The notes: generated from the letters alone by a model not told the origin. Counted from the stretch's first letter, positions 19,303-38,242 are shown. The stretch is DNA of 64,000 bases from an uncultured Methanobacterium sp. (GCF_963666025.1 NZ_OY762552.1:1162501-1226500); one strand, 5' to 3'. A program made the numbers and translations.

Positions 19303-20409
19303 TTACTTTAAATCATAACATAACTCAACTGCTTTCCTGGCAGCAGCTTCCATGGAAGTTTCATAGCTAACTCCTGCCTCGGTGAGAATACGTTGCCCTT
19401 CTGCTTCATTGGTACCTGTAAGACGGATAACCAGGGGTACTTCTCGTTTAGACTCTTTTAAAACATTTATAACACCATTAGCCACATCATCTGCACGAGT
19501 TATCCCACCTAAAACATTCAAAAAGACTACTTTTACCTGAGGGTTAGAAATTACCATGTTCAATGCCCGAGTAATGTTTTCCTGTGATGCGCCACCACCA
19601 ATGTCCAGGAACGTAGCTGGTTTTCCACCGTAGAGTTTGAGCATGTCCATACCAGTAAGGGTAAGGCCAGCACCGTTGCCAATAACTGCAATATCCCCAT
19701 CCAGTTTAACATACGCAAATTCATCACTGGGCTCAGTTTTAAGCTGTGCCAGGTCCCGGTGACGGTACAGAGAATCATCATCAATATCCAGCTTGGCATC
19801 AGCGGCTATAATTCCCTTGCTGGTGAGTACCAGGGGATTGATTTCGGCTATATTGGCATCGTACTTCTGGAATATGTAGTAAAGTTTCCAGATGATCCCT
19901 CCCACTGAGGATATCAGATCATTGGTTAATCCCATTTTACGGGCTATCTCCCTGGCCTGATAGGGCATGAACTCATCCAGGGGATCCAGGTAATATTTAA
20001 ATATTTTTTCAGGGGTTTTATGAGCTACTTCTTCAATATCCACCCCACCAGATTGACTGGCCATTATAAGAGGTTTGCGGGCGGATCGGTCCACTGCCAC
20101 ACTCAGATAAAATTCATCTTGAATATCAAGCATTTCTTCTACCAGTACTTTTTGGACAGTTTCTCCCCGGATATCTGCACCTAACAATTCATCAGTGAGT
20201 TGATAAGCTTTTGATGGGTTTTCAGCGAATTTAATACCACCGGCTTTACCCCTTCCCCCAATAAGGACTTGGGATTTTATAGCCACTGGCTTATCAATAG
20301 TTAAAGCAGCTTTTTGGGCTTCTTCAGGAGTTTCCACCATTATGCTTTGTGGTGTGGGTATTCCCCCTTCACTAAAAATCTCTTTGGCTTGGTACTCATG
20401 GATCTTCAA
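19303..20409 (-). CDS. sucC: Succinyl-CoA synthetase, beta subunit
   Basis: ATP-grasp subunit of the enzyme forming succinyl-CoA from succinate. The N-terminus MKIHEYQAKEIF, the nucleotide-binding KSQVLIGGRGKAGGIK region near residues 44-59, the metal-binding NPLVLTS near 193 and the phosphate loop GGGASQENI near 272 are all typical. Length 368 is normal. It lies 3 bases after korC, so succinyl-CoA made by this enzyme can feed the 2-oxoglutarate:ferredoxin oxidoreductase of the same operon. The alpha subunit gene is not in the window. Confidence 0.96.
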   Translation of the reverse strand: MKIHEYQAKEIFSEGGIPTPQSIMVETPEEAQKAALTIDKPVAIKSQVLIGGRGKAGGIKFAENPSKAYQLTDELLGADIRGETVQKVLVEEMLDIQDEFYLSVAVDRSARKPLIMASQSGGVDIEEVAHKTPEKIFKYYLDPLDEFMPYQAREIARKMGLTNDLISSVGGIIWKLYYIFQKYDANIAEINPLVLTSKGIIAADAKLDIDDDSLYRHRDLAQLKTEPSDEFAYVKLDGDIAVIGNGAGLTLTGMDMLKLYGGKPATFLDIGGGASQENITRALNMVISNPQVKVVFLNVLGGITRADDVANGVINVLKESKREVPLVIRLTGTNEAEGQRILTEAGVSYETSMEAAARKAVELCYDLK

Positions 20410-20412
20410 ATT

Positions 20413-20970
20413 TTAAGCCTCCTGGCTGGAAAGTTCCATTCCTGCTTCAAATGCAGACAGGTTTTTTTCCTCAGTTCCTGGGGGAACACTGGCTGCTATT
20501 GCTTTACGAGCTGCTTCTTCTGATATGACTTTAGTGAAGCCAGTTATGGCACCGATCATTACGATGTTGGCCACGATCCTCAGGCCCACCTTCTCATCGG
20601 CAGTGCGGGTGGCTGGTGCGTGGTAAACTTTAATATCGTGTTCTTCCACAAACGAACGAATCTTATCTTCCATTACCATGTCTGGATCAATTATTAGGAT
20701 CCCACCCGGTTTTAATCCATCAAGGTATGCAATTAAGGCCTCATGGGACATGGCCACGAATATATCAGGATGGTGTACTTTAGGATAGTCAATTTCTTCA
20801 TCACTAATTACTAATTCTGTCCTGGAAGCACCTCCTCGTGCTTCAGGACCATAAGACTGGGTTTGAACTGCATGCAATCCATCGAATAACGCTGCAGCTT
20901 TACCTATGACTATTCCTGCCAGTATGACCCCTTGACCACCAAATCCAGCTATTCTTATCTCTTTACGCAA
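20413..20970 (-). CDS. korC: 2-oxoglutarate:ferredoxin oxidoreductase, gamma subunit
   Basis: Gamma subunit of the thiamine-diphosphate enzyme that reductively carboxylates succinyl-CoA to 2-oxoglutarate. It shows the family opening IRIAGFGGQGV and the YGPEARGG signature. The best start is the TTG at 20970, two bases after the korB stop, with GGGGGAT just upstream on the minus strand; it gives 185 residues. An in-frame start further upstream (21045) would overlap korB by 73 bases and add sequence foreign to the family. It ends 3 bases before sucC. Confidence 0.93.
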   Translation of the reverse strand: MRKEIRIAGFGGQGVILAGIVIGKAAALFDGLHAVQTQSYGPEARGGASRTELVISDEEIDYPKVHHPDIFVAMSHEALIAYLDGLKPGGILIIDPDMVMEDKIRSFVEEHDIKVYHAPATRTADEKVGLRIVANIVMIGAITGFTKVISEEAARKAIAASVPPGTEEKNLSAFEAGMELSSQEA

Positions 20971-20972
20971 TT

Positions 20973-21854
<882 letters not shown>

Positions 21855-21971
21855 GGATGAAAATATATTATATTGGTTTAATATCGATTGAAATTGATTT
21901 TATGTTATAATATGGATTCATTTTTAAATTAGAAATTTATTTCTAAATCAATTCTACTTTCTAAACTAATT

Positions 21972-23307
<1,336 letters not shown>

Positions 23308-23475
23308 GAAATCTACCATTTTTTTATAAAATATTGGCTTTGATATTTTAAATAATTGTTGATGATTACATCCCTTTCTGAGGCCCATCAAATTCCCTCA
23401 CAAAGGACGTGAATAGGTTTAATAGATTTAATAAAGATTATGAGTTTTTAATATAATTGATGAGTCTTAATTTTT

Positions 23476-23841
23476 TTAATCCACTTCCTCCACATACATC
23501 AAAGGGTACTGAAGCTCTTCAATGTAGTGCATGCGCACCACCACCTTCTCTTCCTGGTATCCAGATGAGACTCTCACATCCAGCATGTCTCCGGTAAGGG
23601 AAAGATAGTCATATTCGTTCTCAGCTTTTTCAAGCATTTCACGGTCGATTCGTACCTCAACACTATTAATACAGGGTTGTAATGTTAATGATTGTTCCAT
23701 GGCTTTTTCCAGAGAAGGAGCCGTATCAATATTTACTGGTGTTCCCACGAACTGATGGAAAAGTGCCCCCATTGTAATCGCCCCCTCAAATATGGCCCGT
23801 TCACGGGTGGTGATATTATTAAAATATTTTTCGTCACTCAT
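23476..23841 (-). CDS. mptD: Archaeal dihydroneopterin aldolase
   Basis: Converts 7,8-dihydroneopterin to 6-hydroxymethyl-dihydropterin in methanopterin biosynthesis. The protein matches the MptD/DUF381 family, not bacterial FolB: it contains RERAIFEGAITMGALFHQF and QPCINSVEVRIDRE, and is 121 residues long. The start MSDEKYF follows a GGTGTT-type ribosome binding site. It stands alone, with 84 bases before it to the korD region and a repeat-bearing spacer after it. Assignment rests on recalled family resemblance (M. jannaschii MJ1585 type). Confidence 0.88.
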   Translation of the reverse strand: MSDEKYFNNITTRERAIFEGAITMGALFHQFVGTPVNIDTAPSLEKAMEQSLTLQPCINSVEVRIDREMLEKAENEYDYLSLTGDMLDVRVSSGYQEEKVVVRMHYIEELQYPLMYVEEVD

Positions 23842-24000
23842 TTTAACACCTGATTTTTAAATTTAATTTAATTCATGTTAATGTACATTTTATTAGATGA
23901 CTCTATCTATTTAATTAGCCATCTATTAATTAGCCATTAAATCATGGTCTCCATTGAATCACTTGAAAAATTAATGGGAATGAATAAGGAATTAATCTAG

Positions 24001-24046
24001 ATTAATAGGGACTATAGATTATTAATAGGGACTAATAGGGAGTAAT
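24001..24046. repeat. Repeated TAATAGGGACTA motif
   Basis: ATTAATAGGGACTA occurs at 24001-24014 and again at 24021-24034, exactly 20 bases apart, followed by a related TAATAGGGAGTAAT overlapping the second copy. It lies just after the sortase stop codon, between sortase and mptD. It is one of several short spacer duplications in the window. Confidence 0.8.
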
Positions 24047-24097
24047 ATGGATTAAGATTACGATGTTAACATTATTAAGCTCAGAAAAAAATTGATT

Positions 24098-24823
24098 TTA
24101 GAATCCAAAACTCAAAAAATCACTGACTCTGGATATATTAGCCTCCAATGTATCCGGAGGAGTTGGGAAGAAATAACCAAGAACCAGGAAGAAAGTCAAA
24201 GCAAAAGTCACCATGAACAGGATGATTCTGTCCTCTTTAACCGGATAAAAATAGCTTAAAATAGTACCCCCTACCATGAAGGCCAGAATTATTATAATTG
24301 CATAGTGTTGTTGTTGATTGGGGACTCTGGAAGTTTTTATAGGATATATATTCCCCTGTTTTGCCTTGATCATTAGCCTTTCTTTGGTTGATCCCAAGGG
24401 GTAACAGGTTATAAGAAATAACACATTACCCTGTTCAACTGATAACCGGTAATCTGCAGGTACAATGGTGCTGTTCTCAACTATGTATTCCACATAACCT
24501 ATTCCCGGCCATTCAAGAGTTATATTATCACCGGACTGTAATTGATCCAGTTTAAGGAAAGGAGATCCATGTAGTGTGCGGTGTCCAAATAGAACCACAG
24601 TACCACTACCCGGTTTAGCAGATTGAGGTTCATGATAAATTCCATAATCCACTGATTTGTTGTTTATGGCTTCATCAACACCAATTTTAGGAATTATAAT
24701 GTAAGGAGTCTCTCCAGGTTGCTGGTTAATGGTCTGGGTGGCAGAATAGTAATTAACCTCTACCAGTGCATACAGGGAAATTATGACCATTCCTGCTATT
24801 ATAAAAAAAGTGGATAGTTTCAT
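24098..24823 (-). CDS. Sortase (membrane-anchored transpeptidase)
   Basis: Cys-dependent transpeptidase expected to cleave and anchor surface proteins. An N-terminal membrane segment lies at residues 4-23. The catalytic set is visible: H81 in LFGHRTLHG, C140 in FLITCYP, and R149 in STKERLMI. The core domain spans about residues 40-160 and is followed by two further membrane segments (about 173-191 and 198-217), an uncommon C-terminal extension also seen in class-E-like and archaeal sortases. The gene lies 112 bases downstream of a surface protein with a C-terminal anchor signal, which is the probable substrate. Confidence 0.87.
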   Translation of the reverse strand: MKLSTFFIIAGMVIISLYALVEVNYYSATQTINQQPGETPYIIIPKIGVDEAINNKSVDYGIYHEPQSAKPGSGTVVLFGHRTLHGSPFLKLDQLQSGDNITLEWPGIGYVEYIVENSTIVPADYRLSVEQGNVLFLITCYPLGSTKERLMIKAKQGNIYPIKTSRVPNQQQHYAIIIILAFMVGGTILSYFYPVKEDRIILFMVTFALTFFLVLGYFFPTPPDTLEANISRVSDFLSFGF

Positions 24824-24935
24824 GTGAATTCACTGAGTCAATATGAATCTTTGAGTATGTGGATTAGAGTACACAAGCATGAATATAATGAGATCATGGA
24901 TATAACAGTTACTATATTTCTACTACCCAAACTTC

Positions 24936-25886
24936 TCATCGGAAGAACTTGGCGTAGGTTACACCGGCACCTATGATGATTGCCCCAACCACAAATAAAC
25001 CAAATGGAACACCTGTTTGTGAGGTAGGTACGGTAGCATTCGCAGTTACTGCAGCAGTAGTAGGTATGGAAGATGCTGCTGCCGCAGAAGTTCCTTTAGA
25101 TGTTGTTGAACTGGAGGATGTTCCCGGCCACTGGTAAGTGTATGAGTAATGCTTACTTTGACCCGGGTATAAAACTACATCCCAAGCAGCTGTATTAGCC
25201 CATGGTACTTCTTTATCAGTGTATGTTACTTGAGGATTACTGTAAGTTAAACTTGAGTCAATTGGAACAATTGGAGCTCGTACAATCCCTGATACTTTTG
25301 GACGTGTTGTGTCCGTATTTTTTATCCAAAAACAAAAATGACCCTTCCAAGATATTAAATCTAAACTTGGATTCAGGTACTCAATTTCATTAGGAATGAA
25401 CCAAGAGGCCTGTAAACCTGGTTCATTTAAAAGGGGCCAGAAAGTGTTGTTCTCTCCAGGTTGTCTTATATAAGAATTTGGATTAACTGCACCAAAGTTA
25501 GTGGAAGTCACTTTAAATGAAACAGTTTTAGTTTCCCCTGGTTGGATTTTCCAGCCAAGATCATCCTCATCAACATCAGACATGTATTTAATCATTTTTA
25601 ATGCGCAGGGGTCTGTCCATACTACGTTCCAATATATTGGGGAGCCAGTAGTAGTATCTAATGTTCCAGTATACTTTTGACTTATCTTGAAATATTCCAC
25701 ATGGTCATTGTTGTTTTTAATAGTGACAGTTATAGTAGACTCCAAATAAGTAAACTTTACTTCTGAGTTTTGTTCTGAAACCCATGTTTGTTGATCTTTA
25801 GAGATATCATCCACTGCCCATGAAGATGAAATGGACATACATAGGACTAGAAATATCACAACTGTGAATAATTTATTGATGTTCAT
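24936..25886 (-). CDS. Surface protein with signal peptide and C-terminal anchor, probable sortase substrate
   Basis: Function unknown. A signal peptide covers residues 1-24 (KLFTVVIFLVLCMSISSSWA). The mature domain is beta-rich with many aromatic residues, followed by a Ser/Thr/Ala-rich linker from about 255. The C-terminus carries TSQTGVPFGLFVVGA, a single membrane helix and a short basic end (KFFR), the layout of sortase sorting signals. The TG-x-P-x-GL element recurs in the surface protein at 46454. It is followed by the sortase gene and preceded by a DUF515 gene on the same strand. The biochemical role of the exposed domain cannot be told from the sequence. Confidence 0.78.
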   Translation of the reverse strand: MNINKLFTVVIFLVLCMSISSSWAVDDISKDQQTWVSEQNSEVKFTYLESTITVTIKNNNDHVEYFKISQKYTGTLDTTTGSPIYWNVVWTDPCALKMIKYMSDVDEDDLGWKIQPGETKTVSFKVTSTNFGAVNPNSYIRQPGENNTFWPLLNEPGLQASWFIPNEIEYLNPSLDLISWKGHFCFWIKNTDTTRPKVSGIVRAPIVPIDSSLTYSNPQVTYTDKEVPWANTAAWDVVLYPGQSKHYSYTYQWPGTSSSSTTSKGTSAAAASSIPTTAAVTANATVPTSQTGVPFGLFVVGAIIIGAGVTYAKFFR

Positions 25887-25956
25887 CTAAGCCTCTCCCC
25901 CAATTTCATATCGTTCCTAGTTACCCATGTTTTTTTAAATCCTTTTCATCATGAAC

Positions 25957-28045
<2,089 letters not shown>

Positions 28046-28072
28046 ACTCCACTATTAATTATAAGAATGTTA

Positions 28073-29788
<1,716 letters not shown>

Positions 29789-29803
<15 letters not shown>

Positions 29804-29825
29804 AATTATTTTAAAGAAGTAGAAT
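29789..29825. repeat. Tandem duplication of the 3' end and stop codon of the preceding gene
   Basis: The 18-base ATTTTAAAGAAGTAGAAT at 29789-29806, which encodes the last residues and the TAG stop of the gene at 29177, is repeated exactly at 29808-29825 with a one-base join. The second copy lies in the short spacer before mreB. Confidence 0.95.
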
Positions 29826-29853
29826 CAAAAATGAGATCCATAGGAGGATTAAA

Positions 29854-30927
<1,074 letters not shown>

Positions 30928-31049
30928 ATATTAAAAAAATATTTGTGATTTAATCGGGATTTTATCCTTTAAAACAAGATTCGTTTAAATAACATTTCTT
31001 GAAAAGGGTAACATCATCCCCCTTTAAAATCACGACCTATTTTAGGATA

Positions 31050-31110
31050 CCTAATTTTGGATTGATATCTAATTTTAGGACCTAATTTGGATTGATACCT
31101 AATTTTAAAT
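31050..31110. repeat. Tandem duplication of an about 30-base unit upstream of rnhB
   Basis: CCTAATTTTGGATTGATATC... (31050-31080) is followed directly by CCTAATTTGGATTGATACC... (31081-31110), differing by one deleted base and a few substitutions. It ends 17 bases before the rnhB start codon, so it lies in the promoter or leader of that gene. Confidence 0.85.
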
Positions 31111-31127
31111 AATTAACACTGAAATCC

Positions 31128-31748
31128 ATGAAAATACTAGGAATAGATGAAGCAGGCCGAGGATCTGTTATAGGCCCCCTGGTCGTTTGCGGTGTTGCCG
31201 TGGAAGAAGATCGAATCAAATATCTGGAAAGGCTCGGTTTAAAAGATTCTAAGAAGATTTCACCCAAAAGGAGAATATCTTTATCCCGGAAGATAGAGCG
31301 AATCGCAGAATGTCACCCAGTAACCATCACGGCCAGAGATATAGACACACTACGATCTCGGGATGTAAATCTGAATGAAATTGAAAAACTCGCCATTAAC
31401 CAAATTATCGGTAATTCTAAGGCATCCACATGTTTCATTGATTCAATGGATGTAAAACCGGAAAGACTGGCCAGTGAACTGGAAAGTATGCACTCACAAC
31501 TCAATGTGGTGTCTGAACATAAAGCAGATGACCGTTACCCCATTGTCTCTGCAGCATCCATTGTAGCCAAGGTGGAACGTGACCGGGCCATACAAAATAT
31601 TCGGAAAACATACCCCGATGTAGGATCAGGTTACCCCAGTGATCCCACGACCATCGAGTTTTTGAAAACTATCATCCAAGAATCACCGAAAGAATTACCA
31701 GACTTTATACGCAGGTCATGGGCTACTGTTGAAAGAATACTAGAATAA
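31128..31748 (+). CDS. rnhB: Ribonuclease HII
   Basis: Cleaves RNA in RNA-DNA hybrids and at single ribonucleotides in DNA. The N-terminal GIDEAGRGSVIGP (D7, E8) carries two of the four metal-binding acids and the GRG loop that recognises the ribonucleotide; further acids are in FIDSMD and in HKADDRYP. SAASIVAKVERD near residue 140 is also diagnostic. Length 206 is typical for archaeal RNase HII. No convincing ribosome binding site precedes the ATG; the spacer holds a tandem duplication. The 3' end is partly duplicated after the stop codon. Confidence 0.95.
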   Translation: MKILGIDEAGRGSVIGPLVVCGVAVEEDRIKYLERLGLKDSKKISPKRRISLSRKIERIAECHPVTITARDIDTLRSRDVNLNEIEKLAINQIIGNSKASTCFIDSMDVKPERLASELESMHSQLNVVSEHKADDRYPIVSAASIVAKVERDRAIQNIRKTYPDVGSGYPSDPTTIEFLKTIIQESPKELPDFIRRSWATVERILE

Positions 31749-31770
31749 ACTGTTGAAGAATACTAATAAA
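31725..31770. repeat. Tandem duplication of the 3' end and stop codon of rnhB
   Basis: ACTGTTGAAAGAATACTAGAATAA (31725-31748) forms the last codons and the stop of rnhB. It is followed at once by ACTGTTGAAGAATACTAATAAA (31749-31770), the same sequence with small deletions. This parallels the stop-codon duplication at 29789-29825. Confidence 0.9.
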
Positions 31771-31908
31771 AATACTAAAATAAAAATTCTTATGTTCTAG
31801 GAATAAATTCTTATGGAATAAAATTTTAAGGATATTATCAGAATCAATTATAAATAGAATTTCAGATGAGCACAAATGACTACTTTAATATCATCCATTT
31901 GAATATAT

Positions 31909-31947
31909 ACCTCATTGAAATACCCCATTGAAATACCCCATTGAAAT
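31909..31947. repeat. Tandem repeat, 13-base unit ACCCCATTGAAAT, three copies
   Basis: Three head-to-tail units: ACCTCATTGAAAT (31909-31921), ACCCCATTGAAAT (31922-31934) and ACCCCATTGAAAT (31935-31947). They lie 53 bases before the start of the ExbB-like gene, in its promoter or leader. Confidence 0.95.
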
Positions 31948-31999
31948 TAATCAAAAAGAATGAAATTCTTAAAATCCACATAGAACTAACGAGGATACG

Positions 32000-32842
32000 A
32001 TGATCTACGAATTTTTTGCAGGCTCCTTTGCCACTATAATGGAGATGTTCAAAAGTGGAGGAGTCATCACCTATATTATTACCCTAATTGGAATTTATGG
32101 AATATATTCTTCTGTAGAGAAAATATACTACCTGCGCAAGATATCCCTGGTAGGATTACCCCAGATCATGGGAGAAGTAAACAAAGCCATGGAAAGAGGC
32201 GGTTCTCTAGAAGCATTACGCTCCATAGGACGTTATCAGAATCCTATTTCTAAAATAGTTGCAGAAGCCCTTAAAATCGGTTTTCGTAACAACAGAGAAG
32301 TTGAAGATGCCATGGAAAGGGTGTTCATTGTGGAAATGAGCCGTATGACCAAAGGACTTGACACCATACGAACCATTATTGAAATAGCACCCCTTTTAGG
32401 ATTAATTGGAACTGTTCTTGGAATGTGGTACACATTCAAAGCAATGGGAGTAAATGCCAGCCCAACTGGTATGGCTGAGGGTATTTACGTGGCACTTATT
32501 ACCACCATTGCCGGGTTAGCCGTGGCCATAATTATCCTCCCCTTATACACCCATATTAACAGTAAAATAGAACATGAACTAGATAAGATAGAGATTGCCA
32601 AAAAAATGACCAATTGGCGAACTGCAGAGATGCGCATAAAAGTGGATTCAGATATTGAAAATGCAATTACTGCCTTGAAAGAATCTGATGGTATTTTAGA
32701 AGTGAAGGAACTTCATCAGGATAAAGATGCCAACATCTGGATTTCACTGAACCCCCACATGCTGGAAAAAAGTATTGGCAACATAATTAAGGAAAAATGC
32801 AATACCGAAGCCAGGATTGTGGAGAGTAAATTAAAACAGTAA
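32000..32842 (+). CDS. MotA/TolQ/ExbB-type proton channel protein
   Basis: Integral membrane subunit of a proton-motive-force-driven machine. Three membrane segments are visible: one near residues 17-40 (SGGVITYIITLIGIYGIY), and two after the cytoplasmic loop, with IAPLLGLIGTVLGMW near 127-141 and IYVALITTIAGLAVAIIIL near 162-180, the conserved TolQ/ExbB core. A C-terminal cytoplasmic extension of about 80 residues, rich in charge, follows. It is paired with an ExbD-like gene 35 bases downstream. No TonB, TolA or Pal partner is in the window, so the driven process is unknown. Confidence 0.88.
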   Translation: MIYEFFAGSFATIMEMFKSGGVITYIITLIGIYGIYSSVEKIYYLRKISLVGLPQIMGEVNKAMERGGSLEALRSIGRYQNPISKIVAEALKIGFRNNREVEDAMERVFIVEMSRMTKGLDTIRTIIEIAPLLGLIGTVLGMWYTFKAMGVNASPTGMAEGIYVALITTIAGLAVAIIILPLYTHINSKIEHELDKIEIAKKMTNWRTAEMRIKVDSDIENAITALKESDGILEVKELHQDKDANIWISLNPHMLEKSIGNIIKEKCNTEARIVESKLKQ

Positions 32843-32877
32843 AATTGAATAATAAATAAATTAAGGGGAATTTGAAG

Positions 32878-33270
<393 letters not shown>

Positions 33271-33471
33271 CCCACCCTAATGAAGTTGGGCCTACGACTA
33301 TTTACTGTAGGATACATAATTACAAAATACAATCTGTGATTACAAAATACACTTGTGAACTTTTTGAAGATGTAGCTTTTATGAAGTTTGCAGATATTTA
33401 GGATTGTAAACTCTTATAGATTGCATAATCACTTTAAAATTAAAATAGTGTAAATTGGAAAGGTGAAATAA

Positions 33472-34074
<603 letters not shown>

Positions 34075-34249
34075 GGTTGGAAGATTTTTCAACAATTTTT
34101 TTCAAAAATCAGCTTAAACAAAAGCATAACCGTGCTGTTTAATTGTAATCTGAGTACAATACCGTCTGCAAAATGTTTTAAAATGACTTATTAATATACT
34201 GGTCTTATTTAATGAAATGGCCTATTAACTAGCCTAATCCTGTGAAACT

Positions 34250-35014
34250 ATGGAAATCAAAATTATAGGACTCAAAGGTATTCCCCTCATTAAAACAGGA
34301 GATGACCTATCTCAACTTATCATAAATGCTGCAGAACTACAGGATATCCAACTAATTAATGAGGATATTCTGGTTATTGCTGAAACTGCAGTAGCTAAGG
34401 CTGAAGGCAATTTAATTCATCTGGAGAATATCAAACCCAGCAAACGTGCTCGAGAAATTGCGGAGATCACTGGTAAAGATGCCAAACTGGTTGAAGCAAT
34501 AATCCAGGAGTCAGAGGAAATTGTTAAAGTTGGACCGGACTTCGTTATTTCAGAAACTAAACACGGTTTTGTCTGTGCCAATGCCGGTATTGATGAATCC
34601 AATGTGGATAAAGGGCTAGCAACACCCATACCTCTAAATCCAGATAACAGTGCCCATGTGATAAGAGAGCAACTAGAAAACAAGACAGGTAAAAGTGTAG
34701 CAGTAATAATATCTGACACACAGGGTAGAGCATTTCGTGAAGGTGCTATTGGAACAGCCATAGGTATTTCTGGAATGTCCCCACTTTGGGATCGTTGTGG
34801 TGAGCTTGATTTATATGACCGAGAGCTTAAAACAACCAGTATAGCTGTGGCTGATGAATTATCCTCTGCAGCTTCTCTGATGATGGGTCAGGCCAATGAG
34901 GGAATACCAGTGGTGATAATTCGTGGTGTTAACTACTTCCAGAAACTCAGAAATGAATCTGCCACCATAAAACCGTTAATAAGGCCCAAAAAATACGATG
35001 TTTTCCGAAAATGA
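34250..35014 (+). CDS. cofE: Coenzyme F420-0:L-glutamate ligase
   Basis: GTP-dependent ligase adding L-glutamate residues to coenzyme F420-0. Conserved features are the opening [31 protein letters not shown] near residues 104-118, and [25 protein letters not shown] sequence near 155-175 (landmark only). Length 254 is typical for the archaeal enzyme, which lacks the C-terminal FbiB domain. It is on the same strand as cofD, so two steps of F420 biosynthesis are encoded within 2.3 kb. Confidence 0.95.
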   Translation: MEIKIIGLKGIPLIKTGDDLSQLIINAAELQDIQLINEDILVIAETAVAKAEGNLIHLENIKPSKRAREIAEITGKDAKLVEAIIQESEEIVKVGPDFVISETKHGFVCANAGIDESNVDKGLATPIPLNPDNSAHVIREQLENKTGKSVAVIISDTQGRAFREGAIGTAIGISGMSPLWDRCGELDLYDRELKTTSIAVADELSSAASLMMGQANEGIPVVIIRGVNYFQKLRNESATIKPLIRPKKYDVFRK

Positions 35015-35256
35015 ATTGCCTTTAAAACCAACCATTATCTAAATCCACGACAGGAGATCTGTTTATAGAACTTTTAGCATACTTTTTGAATACTTGGAAT
35101 ACGTGGAATAATTTTAGAATAAAATTTAGAAGTGTGAAGATAAAAGTTTAATAAAATTTAAGGGCAATGAAATTTTAAATAAAAAAATACTTTATAAAAA
35201 ATATTTTTGGTTGAAATGATTGCATTATGAGTTAATATTGTATATGAGTTGATCTT

Positions 35257-35415
35257 ATGCCTGTAAATCAGATTGAAACACAGCTGGAAGCTATAACTAC
35301 CACCATTGCCTATCTGGAAAAAAAGGGTTCTTGTGATCCTGAAGTGCTGAAAGAACTGAAAAATGAACGAAGCCGCCTTTTAAAGGAACTTAATGTTCAT
35401 CAGAGTGGAATTTAG
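35257..35415 (+). CDS. Small protein of 52 residues, unknown function
   Basis: ATG at 35257 opens a 52-codon frame ending with TAG. The predicted protein is largely helical with heptad-like leucine spacing ([20 protein letters not shown], then [17 protein letters not shown]) and one cysteine, so a short coiled coil is likely. A GAGTTGAT sequence precedes the start at suitable distance. Codon use looks like that of neighbours. It lies between cofE and cofD, with spacers of about 240 and 220 bases. I know no family for it. Confidence 0.55.
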   Translation: MPVNQIETQLEAITTTIAYLEKKGSCDPEVLKELKNERSRLLKELNVHQSGI

Positions 35416-35634
35416 GCCTCAGATAATTACACCACCTAAAGTTTTGACCATTATAATTCAAAGATGAAAAGAATCAGTTGAATAGATCAACCTTACCTAA
35501 TTTAAAAACTCTTGAATACTGATTTAAAAACTGCACAAATGGATATAAAGACTAACATTCAATTGATTTAAAAAACTACATTTGAATAAATTAACTCCTG
35601 AATAAATTAATCTAAACCGTTACACTGATTATTT

Positions 35635-37304
<1,670 letters not shown>

Positions 37305-37507
37305 ACATTTAGCCCCATAAATTTTATAAAAAAGTTTTTTAAGGGATTTATTGTTAATTACTACAATAATTATACAAATTAAATGTTCATGAGCCCTTTA
37401 ATGTTATTTGATGTTGTTATCCCAATTTCTAAATCATTAGAATGGTTCAATTAAGTAACAGTAGTTGACAGTGTATTGAAATTTTATGTGTATTGGAGTG
37501 GAATTTA

Positions 37508-38242
37508 TTGAAAGTCCTAGCTCCCATGGCAGGTATCACTGATGGTACATTTTGCCGGGATATTTCAACTCTTGGGTTTGACATGGTAACCTTAGGCGGT
37601 TACAATGCCGATCCATCCACCCTCAATGCCGGGCAAAAAATCCTGGCGCGTGGAAGACCTGAGTTTGACTTAAAACCAGGGGAGTTAATTTCTCACCTGG
37701 AAGGACAAACACTTCTCCTTAAAAGTCATGACACATGGAACGGCCTGGTTTCAGTCAATCTCCGTGCCATGACTCCAGACCCCATTATTGAAGTTTCCAG
37801 ACTTAAAAATGTGGATGTGGTGGAGATCAACGCCCACTGCCGGCAACCGGAAATAACTGATCTGGGCTGTGGACAGGCACTCCTAAAGAACCAGTCTTAC
37901 CTGGAGAAATTCACCAGAGAAGTGGTTAAAAAGGCAAAAAGTAAAGTATCCGTGAAGATACGGGCCAATGTTCCTGGTGTTGATGAACTTGCAACTGTGC
38001 AATCCATTGAACATACCGGTGCAGATTACCTTCATGTAGACGCCATGAAACCGGGTTTTGACTCTGCAGATTATGACCTAATTAAATCCATCCGCCAGAA
38101 AACTTCTCTGTTCATTATTGGCAACAACTCCATCAGGGATGTTCAATCCGCCAGGCGAATGTTAGCTGCTGGTGCTGATGGAATATCAATTGCCCGAGCC
38201 GCCATTGGAGGAACACTATCCTTTGATCTATCCCAAATATAG
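37508..38242 (+). CDS. Dus/NifR3-like TIM-barrel protein (methanogenesis marker 9 partner domain)
   Basis: FMN-binding type TIM barrel related to tRNA-dihydrouridine synthases. [15 protein letters not shown] at the N-terminus and [12 protein letters not shown] with a cysteine in the place of the Dus catalytic cysteine are visible, then [10 protein letters not shown] and ADGISIARA near the C-terminal phosphate site. The TTG at 37508 has GGAGTGG six bases upstream and is preferred to the TTG at 37493. In M. jannaschii the homologue also neighbours GTP cyclohydrolase III. In some methanogens this domain is fused to the marker 9 domain, which here is encoded separately after atwA. Substrate unknown. 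Confidence 0.8.
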   Translation: MKVLAPMAGITDGTFCRDISTLGFDMVTLGGYNADPSTLNAGQKILARGRPEFDLKPGELISHLEGQTLLLKSHDTWNGLVSVNLRAMTPDPIIEVSRLKNVDVVEINAHCRQPEITDLGCGQALLKNQSYLEKFTREVVKKAKSKVSVKIRANVPGVDELATVQSIEHTGADYLHVDAMKPGFDSADYDLIKSIRQKTSLFIIGNNSIRDVQSARRMLAAGADGISIARAAIGGTLSFDLSQI

